Shown piece after piece: positions 9,376 to 18,654 of a DNA stretch of 21,175 bases. This DNA is from Isoetes engelmannii (lineage: Eukaryota > Streptophyta > Lycopodiopsida > Isoetales > Isoetaceae). Positions within the stretch are counted from its first letter, which is position 1. Every line of letters starts with the position of its first letter. The translations under genes and the position numbers were made by a program. The notes beneath the pieces were generated by a model. That model did not search any database. It saw nothing but the letters and a program-made list of their open reading frames with translations, and was not told the DNA's origin. The DNA is taken from NCBI GenBank assembly GCA_011763485.2, contig JAANSK020271825.1:1-21175 (forward strand). Reading direction: 5' to 3'.

Positions 9376-10344
9376 TGTTAAAGGAAGGTTTTTTCAATGT
9401 AAAAACAAGCACAAGTGTATGCGGGCTTACTAGAGGGGGCATTCTTTATATGCATTGAAGGGAGGGTGAGGTTTCAAAATTAAGACAATGCCCCCATAGT
9501 TTTGTGAACTCTTTCCTGGTAAGGAAAGCCAGATTTGGTATTGACAATGGTTGAAGGTGGCTAAGGTAACGCATGTCAAATTCCAAATTTGGGTAGCTTT
9601 CAGTCATATTGAAGGGCTTAAGAGAGTTGCAATAGCATGAATTCAGGCAAATTTGGATAAATTTCATGATATTCCAAAAGAGATCATGTTTGATGAAAAA
9701 GCAATTGTTCTGTCCTTGCAAGATAAGGGATGCTTGAATTAGGGGCAAGAAATCATCAATGTACCAATATGTAAGGTATATCCATCACTCTGTGATCACT
9801 GGTCAAGTGATAGGACCTGAAACCGAGGTACCAACCTCAATCTAGTAATAGGCCTTAACTCCACTACTTTGAGCTTTACAGGTTCATGTTTCACTAACAT
9901 CGATCTTGTGATAAACACCTTAATCTACCACATGTGGTACACACGCTGGAGAACTACTAGTATAAGGATATTGCAGATAGATGCATAAGGAAGAAAAGAG
10001 AGACGAATGAAGTGAGAGGATCTTGGGATTCACAAACCTAATGCAAAACTATATGGATGAAAAATGAATCACATTCCCACCAAAATGCACAATAGATACA
10101 CACGAAAGAAGAAGAGGAGGAGGAGGAGGAGGAGGAGGAGGAGATTCTTTTATCATCCACAAAGACCAATTGACCTAGACAAAGAAAAGGAAGCAATCGT
10201 ATTAATTACTATCAGGATAAATAAACCCCTGTCCCGAAGGGTTTTCGAGGGAAAAACCTTGGCAGTAATAGGTTTGCTGGGACACTGTAGAATCACATAT
10301 AAGACTGTTCAATATGACCCCCAGGGCACAGTTGGGTTCACATA
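9376..10344. other. Intergenic DNA, no gene seen
   Basis: Short open frames on both strands lack domains or family similarity. The stretch contains an (AGG)n tract and, at 10233-10258, a CCCGAAGGGTTTTCGAGG-type block which, read on the minus strand, resembles a sequence common in Copia-type LTRs. The minus-strand LINE remnant may continue into this stretch as its 3' untranslated part. Confidence 0.5.
10115..10142. repeat. (AGG)n microsatellite
   Basis: About nine AGG units follow GAAGAAG. A 95-codon frame that reads through it as polyarginine is a by-product of the repeat. Confidence 0.95.
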
Positions 10345-10648
10345 TCAGTGACCTTCTGAAGGTATGATGCCAGTGATCCCACGGAAGTCGTGCTCAACAG
10401 GGCATGTAACAGATGTCTCGTCAGAACCAACTGAGTATATTTCACCCTGATATGACTGTATGCCGCAATAAATTTGAAGAACATGCCATTCATCTTCAAT
10501 TTGGCCCTGTTGACAACACTAGAAAACTTTGTCCTCGCGTCCCTCTCGAGTCCATCGCCCTGTCTCTATGTGGAGACGATGTGCCCCCGTGCGGATAGAA
10601 GCTATCAGCCTGCGCTTCTTCATGGGCAGGTGGGTTTGGAGATAAGGG
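10345..10648 (-). pseudogene. LINE ORF2 C-terminal cysteine-rich tail
   Basis: One minus-strand frame reads QTHLPMKKRRLIAS, then RLHIETGRW, then an in-frame TAG at 10519-10521. Directly after it comes a CCQQ..EDEWH..C segment (10465-10518) that fits the CCHC-like zinc-binding end typical of LINE ORF2 proteins. The frame stops with TGA at 10345-10347. Apart from the internal stop this end is better kept than the middle of the element. The zinc-knuckle assignment is inference from the cysteine and histidine spacing. Confidence 0.7.
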
Positions 10649-11461
10649 TATGGGCTCGACGTAAGCCGAGGATTCACCTGTTGTTAATGTGCCATCTTGG
10701 TCTGTGTCAGAGCATCGACATTCCAGAGTTTGCCAATGAAACATGCATCAACATAGCCTCTCAATTCCTCGTGATCCTTCTTCGTGTGCACTTGAACACA
10801 ACGAGCTGCCTGCACATTCCATCGGAGAACTACTGAGATTGCTTGTCCTTCCAGCAAGCTTTGAGGCGTTGTGGACCCATTGCTACAGCTAATGCGAGAT
10901 TGGGCAGACGGGCGTCTCCCATATGAACCACCCTCTGGACGTACATGATAGGACGATCCAAGGCAACTCTCTCGAGGGGTACAAGACCCGTCTCTTGTAG
11001 CAGAATTTGATAAGGAACTGTGGATTTCACCCCTAGTGCTCGTGCTATGCTAAGAAGGTCTTTTGTACTTGCTCTAAGTCATTCCAGGTGGAGACGAGAT
11101 TACCGGTCCCTAGACCTCTACCCTATACAGAAGAACAGGAGGCTCAACCAGGGCCCTAAACAAGTGCGACTGGTATCTCCAAGCATATAGCTCTGCCTGG
11201 TGACTATTATTCTGCATCGTATATAGAGCTTTCCAGCCTGCTATGACTCTCAACCTGATACACGTGTTCCAGTGTGTGGTGATAGGGAACTCTTTTCCCA
11301 AGTACTTTATATGTTGGAGCCACTTCCACATTCTGTCCTTGATAAGTGAAGGAGGGAGACCATGGCTGACGGAAAGATGAAACCAGCATGACTCTATTCT
11401 TTGCCAGATTAATCTGCATTCCAATGAACTAGCAAAAAGAGCCGAGAGCATCCAAGTGACG

Positions 11462-11967
11462 CTACATGTCATGCGGATTGTAGGCCAAGAGGTCGACATC
11501 ATTGGCATATATGAATTGACGAATTATATGGTGCATGAGCTGGGTCCCTACACCGCCGTGTTCAGCAATCCAATCCTCCAGTTGGTCAATATAGAGGCCA
11601 AAGATCATCGGGGAAAGGCGGCACCCCTGATGCACGCCAACACTACTGACTATGGGCTGCTCGGAGGGTGTCATATGACCAGAGCATGCCTCATACAGTC
11701 TGTAGATCCATTCTGCAAACCGATTGAGGTGCCCAACTGACGCAATCTGTCCTGCAACTTGTCCCGAGGCACAGTGTCAAAGGCCTTTGCAAAATCGACA
11801 AAACAGCAACATAGGTCTTGCCAGCGGTTCCTGCGATCGTCAATCGGGTTTGCAGAGTGAAAATATGGTCTATGGTGGAGTGGCCGGGGCGAAAGCCTGT
11901 CTGTGTAAGTGCCCGGGCCTCCGTATCGTCTGCCCATATTGTCAGCCTTTGTTCAATATGTGCAATT
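11462..11967 (-). pseudogene. LINE reverse transcriptase core relic
   Basis: This contains RT fingers and palm. GFRPGHSTIDHIF is in one frame. A one-base shift leads into IDDRRNRWQDL and FVDFAKAFDTVPRDKL, then a stop after MRHALVI, and a third frame has GVHQGCRLSPMIF to YANDVDLLAY. The catalytic YADD box reads YAND (11498-11509), so the first aspartate of the pair is lost. The enzyme would be inactive even if the frames were continuous. Confidence 0.85.
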
Positions 11968-12168
11968 TAGATGTAGGCGGTGAACAACCTAACGTCTATT
12001 AATCACATGTATGACATTGCGATGAGGAAGTGCAAATTAGATGTAAAATCTGTAGAGGGTGAACATGCCTGATATTGTGATGAAAATGCACAAATTAGAT
12101 GTCAAATCTGTAGAGGGTGAACAAACTAATGCTTTTAATCATATGTATAACATTGCGATGGTGAAGTT
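11961..12168. repeat. Three diverged tandem units of about 57-80 bp
   Basis: Units begin TGCAATTTAGATGTAGGC (11961), TGCAAATTAGATGTAAAATC (12031) and CACAAATTAGATGTCAAATC (about 12089). They share CGGTGAACA or GGGTGAACA, CTAATC..CATGTAT and ACATTGCGATG. The second unit lacks the middle part. The repeat starts exactly where LINE similarity stops, so the LINE was either inserted into it or truncated against it. Confidence 0.8.
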
Positions 12169-13120
12169 TGTGGAGGAAATTGTAACAATAGCGGGCACAA
12201 ATGCCAAGATGTGTATTAAGTAAACGATAATAATGATTAGAGCCTTGATTAATAAACAAATGCTTTGTTTTTCCATGTCTAATAGATTTCCAAGGACTGC
12301 CATTAAAAAACTGGTCATATATGAGATGCATCATGGTAATATTATGTCATGACAGTTTGCCACATTGGAGTCCACTCACTTGGTCATGATTTGTGTTTTG
12401 ATTATTTAGTTGCAATTTTTGATGGTTGAGTTAATGGTTTGAAGTCAATGATACTTTCGACAATGCATTTATCATCAACTCTTGTTCTTTTGTTTGTAAG
12501 CTTAATGTCGTGTTCAGTCTCATTACCCTTGTAGCAAGCAAAGGAGACAGGTGAAGACATATATCATTTTCTAGAAGCAGTGTGACAGGCCCATCTGCTA
12601 ATCTAGGCGCAACGCTTTAATTATACTAAAGATTGTGTTAGAGAAACAATGACACTCTAGGTTGAGGCTATCAAGTTGCCACATCTACTATGTCACATTA
12701 GTCGTTATAGTTGTTGTGACCTATAATGAGGTAATTAAGGCCATGGAAGGCAAATCAAATTATGGCAACTGCTGAGCGTTGGTATGTTTTAAGGCGAGAG
12801 GTTATGAATTGAGGGAGAAGAAGAAGAAGACTGAAGAAGGGATGTCTGACAGAGGATAGTTCGATGCCGGACAGGAGACCAACGACTAACGGCGAGGTAC
12901 AAGCAAGCCAGTAAGTGCGGGGCAAGGGTGGATTGACAAGGTGGGAAAGGAGGGGTAACATGGGGGCACTATGACAAGGGTGTGGCAAGTGGAGGCATGT
13001 GGGGGGTGAGACAATGCATGTGAAAGGGCCAACTAACCCAATATTGAAAAAAAAGGAGCCAAACTAAAAACAAGTTGTGCAATATATGAGGCAGTTGTTG
13101 GTCGGAAGATAGGGTAACAT
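12169..13120. other. Intergenic DNA, no gene seen
   Basis: The first half is AT-rich. From about 12770 to 13020 the plus strand is G- and A-rich (many GGGG and GAAG runs), which explains the proline- and serine-rich minus-strand frames there. No family similarity or repeat structure stands out. Confidence 0.55.
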
Positions 13121-13158
13121 GATACGCATAACACGGCCCCTTGTATCCCGCTCTCAAA

Positions 13159-13226
13159 ACAAACCCCGTTTTCATTATAAAAGCCAACCACCGAGTCGGG
13201 TGTGTAGCCAACAAACCCCGTTTTCA
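13159..13226. repeat. 16-bp direct repeat bracketing a TATA-like site
   Basis: ACAAACCCCGTTTTCA occurs exactly at 13159-13174 and 13211-13226. The 36 bases between them start with TTATAAAAG, a good TATA-box match. Downstream, 13380-13520 is pyrimidine-rich (CTCTCCCTTTC type), as in some plant leaders. No convincing ORF follows, so a gene promoter is speculative. A small insertion with target duplication is an alternative. Confidence 0.45.
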
Positions 13227-13940
13227 AGCGGCTCGTGGTTCCCCAAAGTTCCCGTTTTCGTCTTGAGTGTAATTATTTTGCCTTTCAACATCCCACCAAA
13301 CAATAATCCAAACACTAAAAACATTGACCCCATTAACCCCCCATTTCCTTTCCTTACCTCATACCTTTAGAAAATAAACCACATGTTATCCACTCCCACC
13401 CATTTCTTCACCAGTTCTCTCCCTTTCTTTCCCCACATTGCTTTTTCTCGCTGTCTCTATTTTCCTCTGCCTCGCAAATCTTTGTTAATCAATTAAATTA
13501 AGTTTTCCCTGCTCCTCTTGCGGCGCAAGATGTCTACCATCTCTCCTGCATTATCCATCTTAATCAAATCTCTCATTTTATTATCGTGGTGCAAGATGTC
13601 TGTAGTCCTCTGTGCATGATAATGCCATTAACCATCTAAGGACATATGCAAGCATTCAATTTTCTTCACATGCCAATATCATGCATCGTCAGTTTTTCCT
13701 TCTCGCTCTTTCTAAAGAGCAGTCCAGCCTAATTGTCAACTCAATGCCATCCCATGAGCCACACTAACCTTGCATTTTCAACAACATTAATCTGACACAA
13801 TTGAATACTTGCCAAATCCAAGCCTTGGATTGTGATTCCCAATAAGAATAAATGTGGATGCAATAGACCTTTTTGTTATACATCTTGATAACCTTTGACT
13901 CCCTAAAAATAAGTCACAATAATATTCTATTCTATATTAA
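13227..13940. other. Pyrimidine-rich then AT-rich DNA, no gene seen
   Basis: C- and T-rich sequence from about 13270 to 13560 grades into AT-rich DNA. GGTGCAAGATGTCT and GGCGCAAGATGTCT occur near 13523 and 13590, a short direct repeat. No domain-bearing frame is present on either strand. Confidence 0.5.
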
Positions 13941-14040
13941 AGCTTGCCATTTTCTTGGAGCAAGCTAGATGTAGTGTCATGGGTCGATCACGACCCTTGG
14001 AGTTTCAAGAAATGGCAATAATCCACCATAACACTACATC
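13941..14040. repeat. Interlocking inverted repeats
   Basis: TTGCCATTTTCTTG (13944-13957) is complementary to 14006-14018 apart from one extra T. GATGTAGTGTCATGG (13968-13982) is complementary to 14026-14040 with one mismatch. The arm order A-B-A'-B' means the two stems cross, as in a pseudoknot. Local stems AGCTTG/CAAGCT (13941-13946 and 13961-13966) and GGGTCG/CGACCC (13981-13986 and 13991-13996) lie inside. The last arm overlaps the left target duplication of the adjacent SINE candidate. Confidence 0.6.
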
Positions 14041-14251
14041 TAAGTTGATTTAGTTTACGCCCTTCGTTCCCTCCTTTTTTTTTTTTTTGAAGGACGTCAG
14101 ATATATATTCACCATAAAATAAAAAATACACAAGGCCGAGATGCAGGTTTAAAACCCAGCAGGGAATAAGAACCCTCTGAGCAAAGCTATCTGGAAGCCC
14201 TCGTTTTTGCACTACCTCTAAGTTGATTTAGTTTACGCCCTTCGTTCCCTC
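14032..14251 (-). mobile_element. SINE candidate with 42-bp target duplication
   Basis: A 136-base insert (14074-14209) lies between two 42-base direct repeats (14032-14073 and 14210-14251) that match at 41 of 42 positions. On the minus strand the insert ends in a run of 14 A (14075-14088), so it was inserted by target-primed reverse transcription. GGTTTTAAACC (14146-14156) matches 9 of 11 positions of the Pol III B box, and TAGCTTTGCTC (14179-14189) lies about 30 bases upstream where a weak A box would be. That fits a tRNA-derived SINE. A 5'-truncated LINE tail is the alternative. Confidence 0.7.
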
Positions 14252-15235
14252 ATTTTTGCAGGTGTTTGAATTCATCATAACCTTATAATATGATGTGGAG
14301 GTTCTCTATCATTGGAAACATTGTTCTAGCAAAAACAAGCACCAAGTTCTATTGAAGTCATGGCATTTTAACAACTCTGTCGCGGTCATGGATCATGCTT
14401 CAAGTCCATATTTCAAATTTGAAGTATATTTTTACATAGCAATGATAGACTTCACATAATAGAAATGATAGCTTCCGTCTCAAAGAATTACCTAATTTAG
14501 CAATATATGTCATTGACTAGGTGTTAGAAATCACTGTACCTATTTTCAATGGAATATCATTATTTCTATTACCAATATGTTATGGATCCATAAGAATCCA
14601 AACATATCTCAAATGATGGTTTGACAATAGCATAATCTATAGCCTTCCTACACCCTTGCTAGATCCATAGAGTATTGGTAGGCTCACTATGTTATTGCAG
14701 AGTCAAAGTCATATCCAATCAACTGATTATTTTGACACGAGGGGAAGCAAAAAAATAGGTGGTACAGAAAAAATGACCGCCTAATATATGGTATTAGAAA
14801 ACAAGTTGGTAATTTTTATGTAACTCAAATGAACGACTGTAGCATAAAACAAAGATATTTTGTTGATTGCTTAAGTTTAGAATAACATTAACGACAAATA
14901 CATTGACTCAAACAAACGTTTCCTGTTATGTGCCTCGTTCTTCTAACTTTGAAGTGATATGATATGATGACATCATTTATTTAAAAAAGCAATCTTTTAA
15001 AAGAAGAGACAAAATCGCCTTTATATAATGGAGGTTGGCCTTACTTTGACGGATCAAGCCAATGTCACCACCTACCTTATTTCCTTAAGTATAGAAAGGA
15101 TCATATAGCTTTGTATTCAACAAGAACATTTGAAACATGTTGTTATGACCTGATATGATATGTCATGCATTTGCCACCATGTAACATCATTTCTCGAAGT
15201 GAAACAACTTTTTACGTCTAATTGAAAGAAATGTT
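14252..15235. other. AT-rich intergenic DNA, no gene seen
   Basis: No domain-bearing frame is present on either strand. Sequence is AT-rich with no notable repeat. The direct repeat of the SINE ends at its left edge, and the palindromic block at 15254 begins at its right. Confidence 0.6.
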
Positions 15236-15253
15236 TCTTTTTTACTGTCTCAT

Positions 15254-15320
15254 CGATCCGAGTAGCGGATCGAGATTCTCGATCAAGATGAGCATGCATG
15301 TTTTGCATGCGTTGCATGCA
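15254..15320. promoter_or_regulatory. Palindromes followed by RY (CATGCA) motifs
   Basis: CGATCCG-AGTAG-CGGATCG (15254-15272) overlaps a perfect 17-base palindrome GATCGAGA-T-TCTCGATC (15268-15284). Only one of the two hairpins can form at a time. Within 40 bases follow CATGCATG (15293-15300), GCATGC (15305-15310) and TGCATGCA (15313-15320). CATGCA is the RY element bound by B3 factors such as ABI3, FUS3 and LEC2. Pyrimidine-rich sequence follows, but no gene is confirmed, so the regulatory role is inference. Confidence 0.4.
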
Positions 15321-15476
15321 TTTTTGGGCCGCTCATCGTTTGGACATTCGCTATTTATTGCAAAGTTCTTCATCACCTTCTCATTGGCGCTTTCTCATCT
15401 CTCTCGGAAGTTTTGCCTTGCTTCCCACCCTCTCTCTTTTAAATTTGTTAATTATAATGTTGTTTGTATAAATTGT

Positions 15477-15489
15477 CGCGTGACACGCG
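15477..15489. repeat. CGCGTG-A-CACGCG palindrome
   Basis: A perfect 6-1-6 palindrome, and the most CpG-dense short site in this part of the window. The sequence resembles CGCG-box and ABRE-like cores, but no associated gene is identified. Confidence 0.5.
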
Positions 15490-15502
15490 TGACCAGCACC
15501 TT

Positions 15503-15805
15503 GCTTTTCGAGGTTTTGTGGTCGTGGCACGCCTGAACAACCCATCGCTTTTCGAGGTTTTTGTTTACTCTTGTGTTTTAGTGTTGGTGATGTGCAGGTG
15601 CAAAGGTGATGTGCGACTCCAGTTTCCTCCTCAAAGTATGGGATTTTATGGGAACGTTTAGCAGCTTGTTCAAGCCCCTTGCCGAGAGCTTATCGCTAGG
15701 GTTTTTCCTCGAAAACACAAAAGGGCGAGGTTGTTTAATCCCGGCGATAAGCTCTCGGCAGGTACACTAACCGACATCTATAGTAAACAAATTTATTTTT
15801 CGAGG
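15503..15805. repeat. Four TTTTCGAGG motifs around a foldback
   Basis: GCTTTTCGAGGTTTT occurs exactly at 15503-15517 and 15547-15561 (44 apart). TTTTCGAGG recurs inverted at 15707-15715 and direct at 15797-15805. The inverted copy lies in the loop of the 15680-15760 hairpin. Such clustering is unlikely by chance in AT-rich DNA and points to an LTR-like or tandem-derived element, but no LTR ends, primer site or coding region are seen. Confidence 0.5.
15680..15760. repeat. 17-bp perfect inverted repeat hairpin
   Basis: TGCCGAGAGCTTATCGC (15680-15696) is exactly complementary to 15744-15760, around a 47-base spacer. The spacer has an inner CCTCG/CGAGG stem (15707-15711 and 15726-15730). The perfect stem is shorter than a typical plant miRNA duplex, though mismatched pairing extends it a little. 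It may be the ends of a tiny MITE or a small-RNA hairpin. Confidence 0.6.
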
Positions 15806-16411
15806 TCCAGGTGTTATAACTGGATATTCTCTATGTTTTTTATCATTTTTGGGTAGCTTATGATGTGCAGCTACCCATTCTATACCATTGTAGTCAAACT
15901 GCTGAGATGAATTAAAAGCCTAAAATCTCATGAGATAATAAAAATCGAGCCTAAAATCTCACCACTGACTAGACCATGTTGTCAACTATCTTATTTGTTT
16001 TATATCTATAAGTTATTCAAAGTTTTGACATACACAAGGTAGACTGACTCACAATTATTGGAGGAGTAGGAGGAATGTCATATCATAATTGTCAAGTTCA
16101 CGACAGTATCTACCTAAAAGAAGAATTTCTAGGATTTGATAATTGTTGAATTCCTAGTATTTTGTATTGCTTCATATTATATATAAGGTATAAAGTTTAA
16201 AAGCATTTAAGCACATTCATTCAATCTCAATGCACAATATAGACAGGCCAATCGTCACATGTGGATATGGATGCAGAAACGATGTGGTAAACTCCAACTT
16301 GTGGCCGCATGTTACTTCTCATATGCAAATTCAAACTTCACAGGCGCTCAGATGTAGACATGTTGGATCCATATGTCGATCTATATGATGACATTCAACA
16401 ACACAGACAAC
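15806..16411. other. AT-rich intergenic DNA, no gene seen
   Basis: No recognisable gene or repeat. TAAAATCTCA occurs twice (near 15921 and 15952) as part of an imperfect local duplication. All six frames are interrupted frequently. Confidence 0.6.
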
Positions 16412-17450
16412 TTTTTTTTTGGAAGGTAAGAACTTTTTGTACTGATCAGATTGGAAGAATTACAATACAAGATCCCTCATAAATCATACATAATTTAAGT
16501 ACAGAGGATCCCACACAGATTTGAGTTATATCTGCAGTTATAGTACTCATAAGTCTCTCTCAACTTCTTCTTCTTCTTCTATCTAACTAATACTACAGTA
16601 TCAACATCTTCTTAGTTAAAAAGAATATTACAGGAGTTAAATTCCCAAGTTTCATAAACTGCAGACAAATGCTCCAAGAAACCTCTTGCAAAATTAGAAA
16701 TAAAGAGAAAAGAGATGAAGAATAACCTAAACAAGCTCCTGCACTGCCTAAAGAAGCCAAAATGCTTCAAACTATGCTCAAAATTTGCAACTTTATTACC
16801 AAATATGAGCTTAATGGATTTCTACATTGTCGGGATGCATCCATCAGCCAACCTGCAATAAGTTAAACACACAGCTCAGCCACCAAAACTCCCTTCTAAA
16901 GTTTAGTTCATGATATCTGGTCTTGATATGGAAATGTCTTCGTGGACACAATCAGATCCCTAGCTTCGTTATCTCAAATAATCTCACATCCTATTTTAAA
17001 AGTGCAGAATTGTGATTAAAAACTTAGTCCGGCTCCTTCCAAGAAAACACCCCTAAATATTTTCGCTAACAAAGCAAAGCAAGAGAAGGGGAAGAAACCA
17101 TCTGATCAGAAGATCCAACTAGAAAGACTGCTTTCTTTCTAATTCCTGCTTCACTTTTGCTCCACCTTATAGGTTCTCCGCCCTTTCGGTGTGTTTTGTT
17201 ATACCAAAATCATCATTCCAATTGAAAAGATTGAAAGCAAAAGGCCACATTAGTGGCTTACTAGCTTGAATAAAAAAGATCGGCTTGAAGCTGTTTCAAA
17301 ATCAAAGTCTGCAAGATCCTTGAAGAAAAGAACCTCTCAGATCACCGACAAACCCCTCTAGCATCCAATCATGATTTCGAAATTGCAGAGAGGTTGAAGC
17401 AGTGCCGGACAGAGAGAGAGATGAGGGCGCCCCCCTCTCTTTGTTGCCAC
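16412..17450 (-). mobile_element. Possible minus-strand retroposon with poly-A end
   Basis: A run of nine T (16412-16420) is followed by GGAAGGTAAGAACTTTTTGTACTGATCAG. Read on the minus strand this is a GTACAAAAAG..CTTACCTTCC end followed by A9, like a LINE 3' tail and similar in layout to the tail of the SINE candidate (..GACGTCCTTC plus A14). The upstream extent is unknown, no ORF remains and I found no target duplication. The rest of the stretch is non-coding, with a (TTC)5 run at 16565-16579 and a GA-rich patch at 17410-17422. Confidence 0.35.
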
Positions 17451-17539
17451 TCTAGCCGCAGGTGGAGCGGCAAGAACCCATTATTTTCCCATCCTTGAAG
17501 GTTTTACAAATAGTTGGGGCATGTAATGCTAGTTGGAAA

Positions 17540-17900
17540 TTTCACTGCACGTACAGAAACATAACAGTTGACAAACTTCAACCCTTTGGTGAGGACATAT
17601 TGCAACTTCGTATCATCGAAGATCTGTTGCCACGCATGTCAGAAGACAGGGGCCATCCGATCATGCGATTCAGAAGGTAGTTGCTTCAGATGTGCAACGT
17701 CTTCAACTTGCTTATATGCAACAGTCTCGTATACAGTGGTCACCTTCCTCCTCTAACACCCGTCGACAAGAGATTCAGGGAGGGCGGATCCAGCGTTGTA
17801 GATTATATGCTTGTGGCCAAGCAAGATCTACACCTTCTCACGTATCTGTAGAGTCTGGCAACTTCTGCAGGCCCAATCCAAGCTACCTCCACATGCCTTA
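17540..17900 (+). pseudogene. LINE AP-endonuclease C-terminal relic
   Basis: One frame reads KLQPFGEDILQLRIIEDLLP to a TAG near 17680. Another continues with QMCNVFNLLICNSLVYSG, then GGSSVVDYMLVAKQDL with the DYML core at 17801, and stops at TAG. A third frame holds SHVSVESGNFCRPNPS. This fits the end of an APE-type endonuclease (..NG..D.IL) just before the RT linker. The N-terminal catalytic part is not visible. Confidence 0.65.
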
Positions 17901-18654
17901 GCTTCATGTGGATTATGGCTGAGCAAAACCTTATGCCCAATTGCTAGCATGAGAGTCAATGGGAATTCTGCAACTACCCACTTTGGAGCAACAGACTGAC
18001 AATTTGATTAACATCTTTCTGGGTGTTACAGAGCGTTGTTATGGAAGAAGATGCTCATGGAGGTTTTAATGTTCGGTCAGCTTTCCTCGAAGCAAGATGT
18101 TGAATGTAAAACCTTAAACGCTGGCTCAGACAGGAAGTTGACCCCACTTTCAAGTCGCCGGGCGATCAAACAACACAAAACTTTTCTCAAAGGCAAGAAG
18201 GCATATTACATTTTGGAGCATCATTTGAAAATGTTTTACCTCCTTATCGTCACCATGGGGTATTTTGGAAAAGAGTACTATAAAAGCCCATGCAACCTAC
18301 AAGAATGTCTTTTTTCAGAACAACGGGTGCATTACTTATTGCAGCGTTATGATCCCATCGAGATTCGAAACAAAGTACCAGCTTAGATAGGACCACCATT
18401 GGTTACAACAAAGGCAGATATCACTAAAGGCTTGCAATGTCTCACAAATGGCAAGGCTCTAGTAGATGGACTGTAGATATATCTGCTAAAGTGGGCAGGG
18501 CCACAAATTTCTCTCATCTTGACTAGCCTGTTCAATAGAGAACTTCAAGAAGGCTCCCCCCCCCTCCCCGCAATAGGCTGCCAGCAGAGTGGTTCCAATA
18601 CATAAGGCATGTGATTTGCACTGCCTCTCCAACTACTGCACAATCATGGTCAGC

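Larger units (their letters stand above)
10345..11967 (-). mobile_element. Degenerate LINE, ORF2 C-terminal two-thirds
   Basis: Read on the minus strand from 11967 down, the pieces follow non-LTR ORF2 order across frameshifts and stops. These are AHIEQRLTIWAD and GFRPGHSTIDHIF (about 11860-11967); FVDFAKAFDTV of RT motif A (11776-11802); GVHQGCRLSPMIFGLYID (about 11585-11640); IYANDVDLLAY (motif C, 11498-11509); INLAKNRVMLVSS and SFTYQGQ; ELYAWRYQSHLFRALVEPPV (about 11120-11190); KSTVPYQILLQETGLVPLER (about 10970-11030); then LQTHLPMKKRRLIASIRTGA near 10.6 kb and a Cys/His tail. Order, spacing and motif content make a LINE certain; the exact clade is not. It is 5'-truncated at about 11967, where a tandem repeat begins. 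Multiple breaks show that it is dead. Confidence 0.9.

Noticed and set aside
9446-9748. 100-codon minus-strand frame
   Set aside because: Composition and lack of motifs suggest a chance frame in AT-rich DNA; it has no neighbouring exons with family similarity.
10233-10258. GGTTTTTCCCTCGAAAACCC on the minus strand, resembling a Copia LTR R region
   Set aside because: A short resemblance from memory. No LTR boundaries, primer site or polypurine tract with matching ends were found, so it is only noted as part of the LINE 3' flank.
15222-15536. 104-codon plus-strand frame after the AT-rich block
   Set aside because: No family features; it begins upstream of the palindromes and runs through their complements. 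It is likely a chance frame in C/T-rich DNA.
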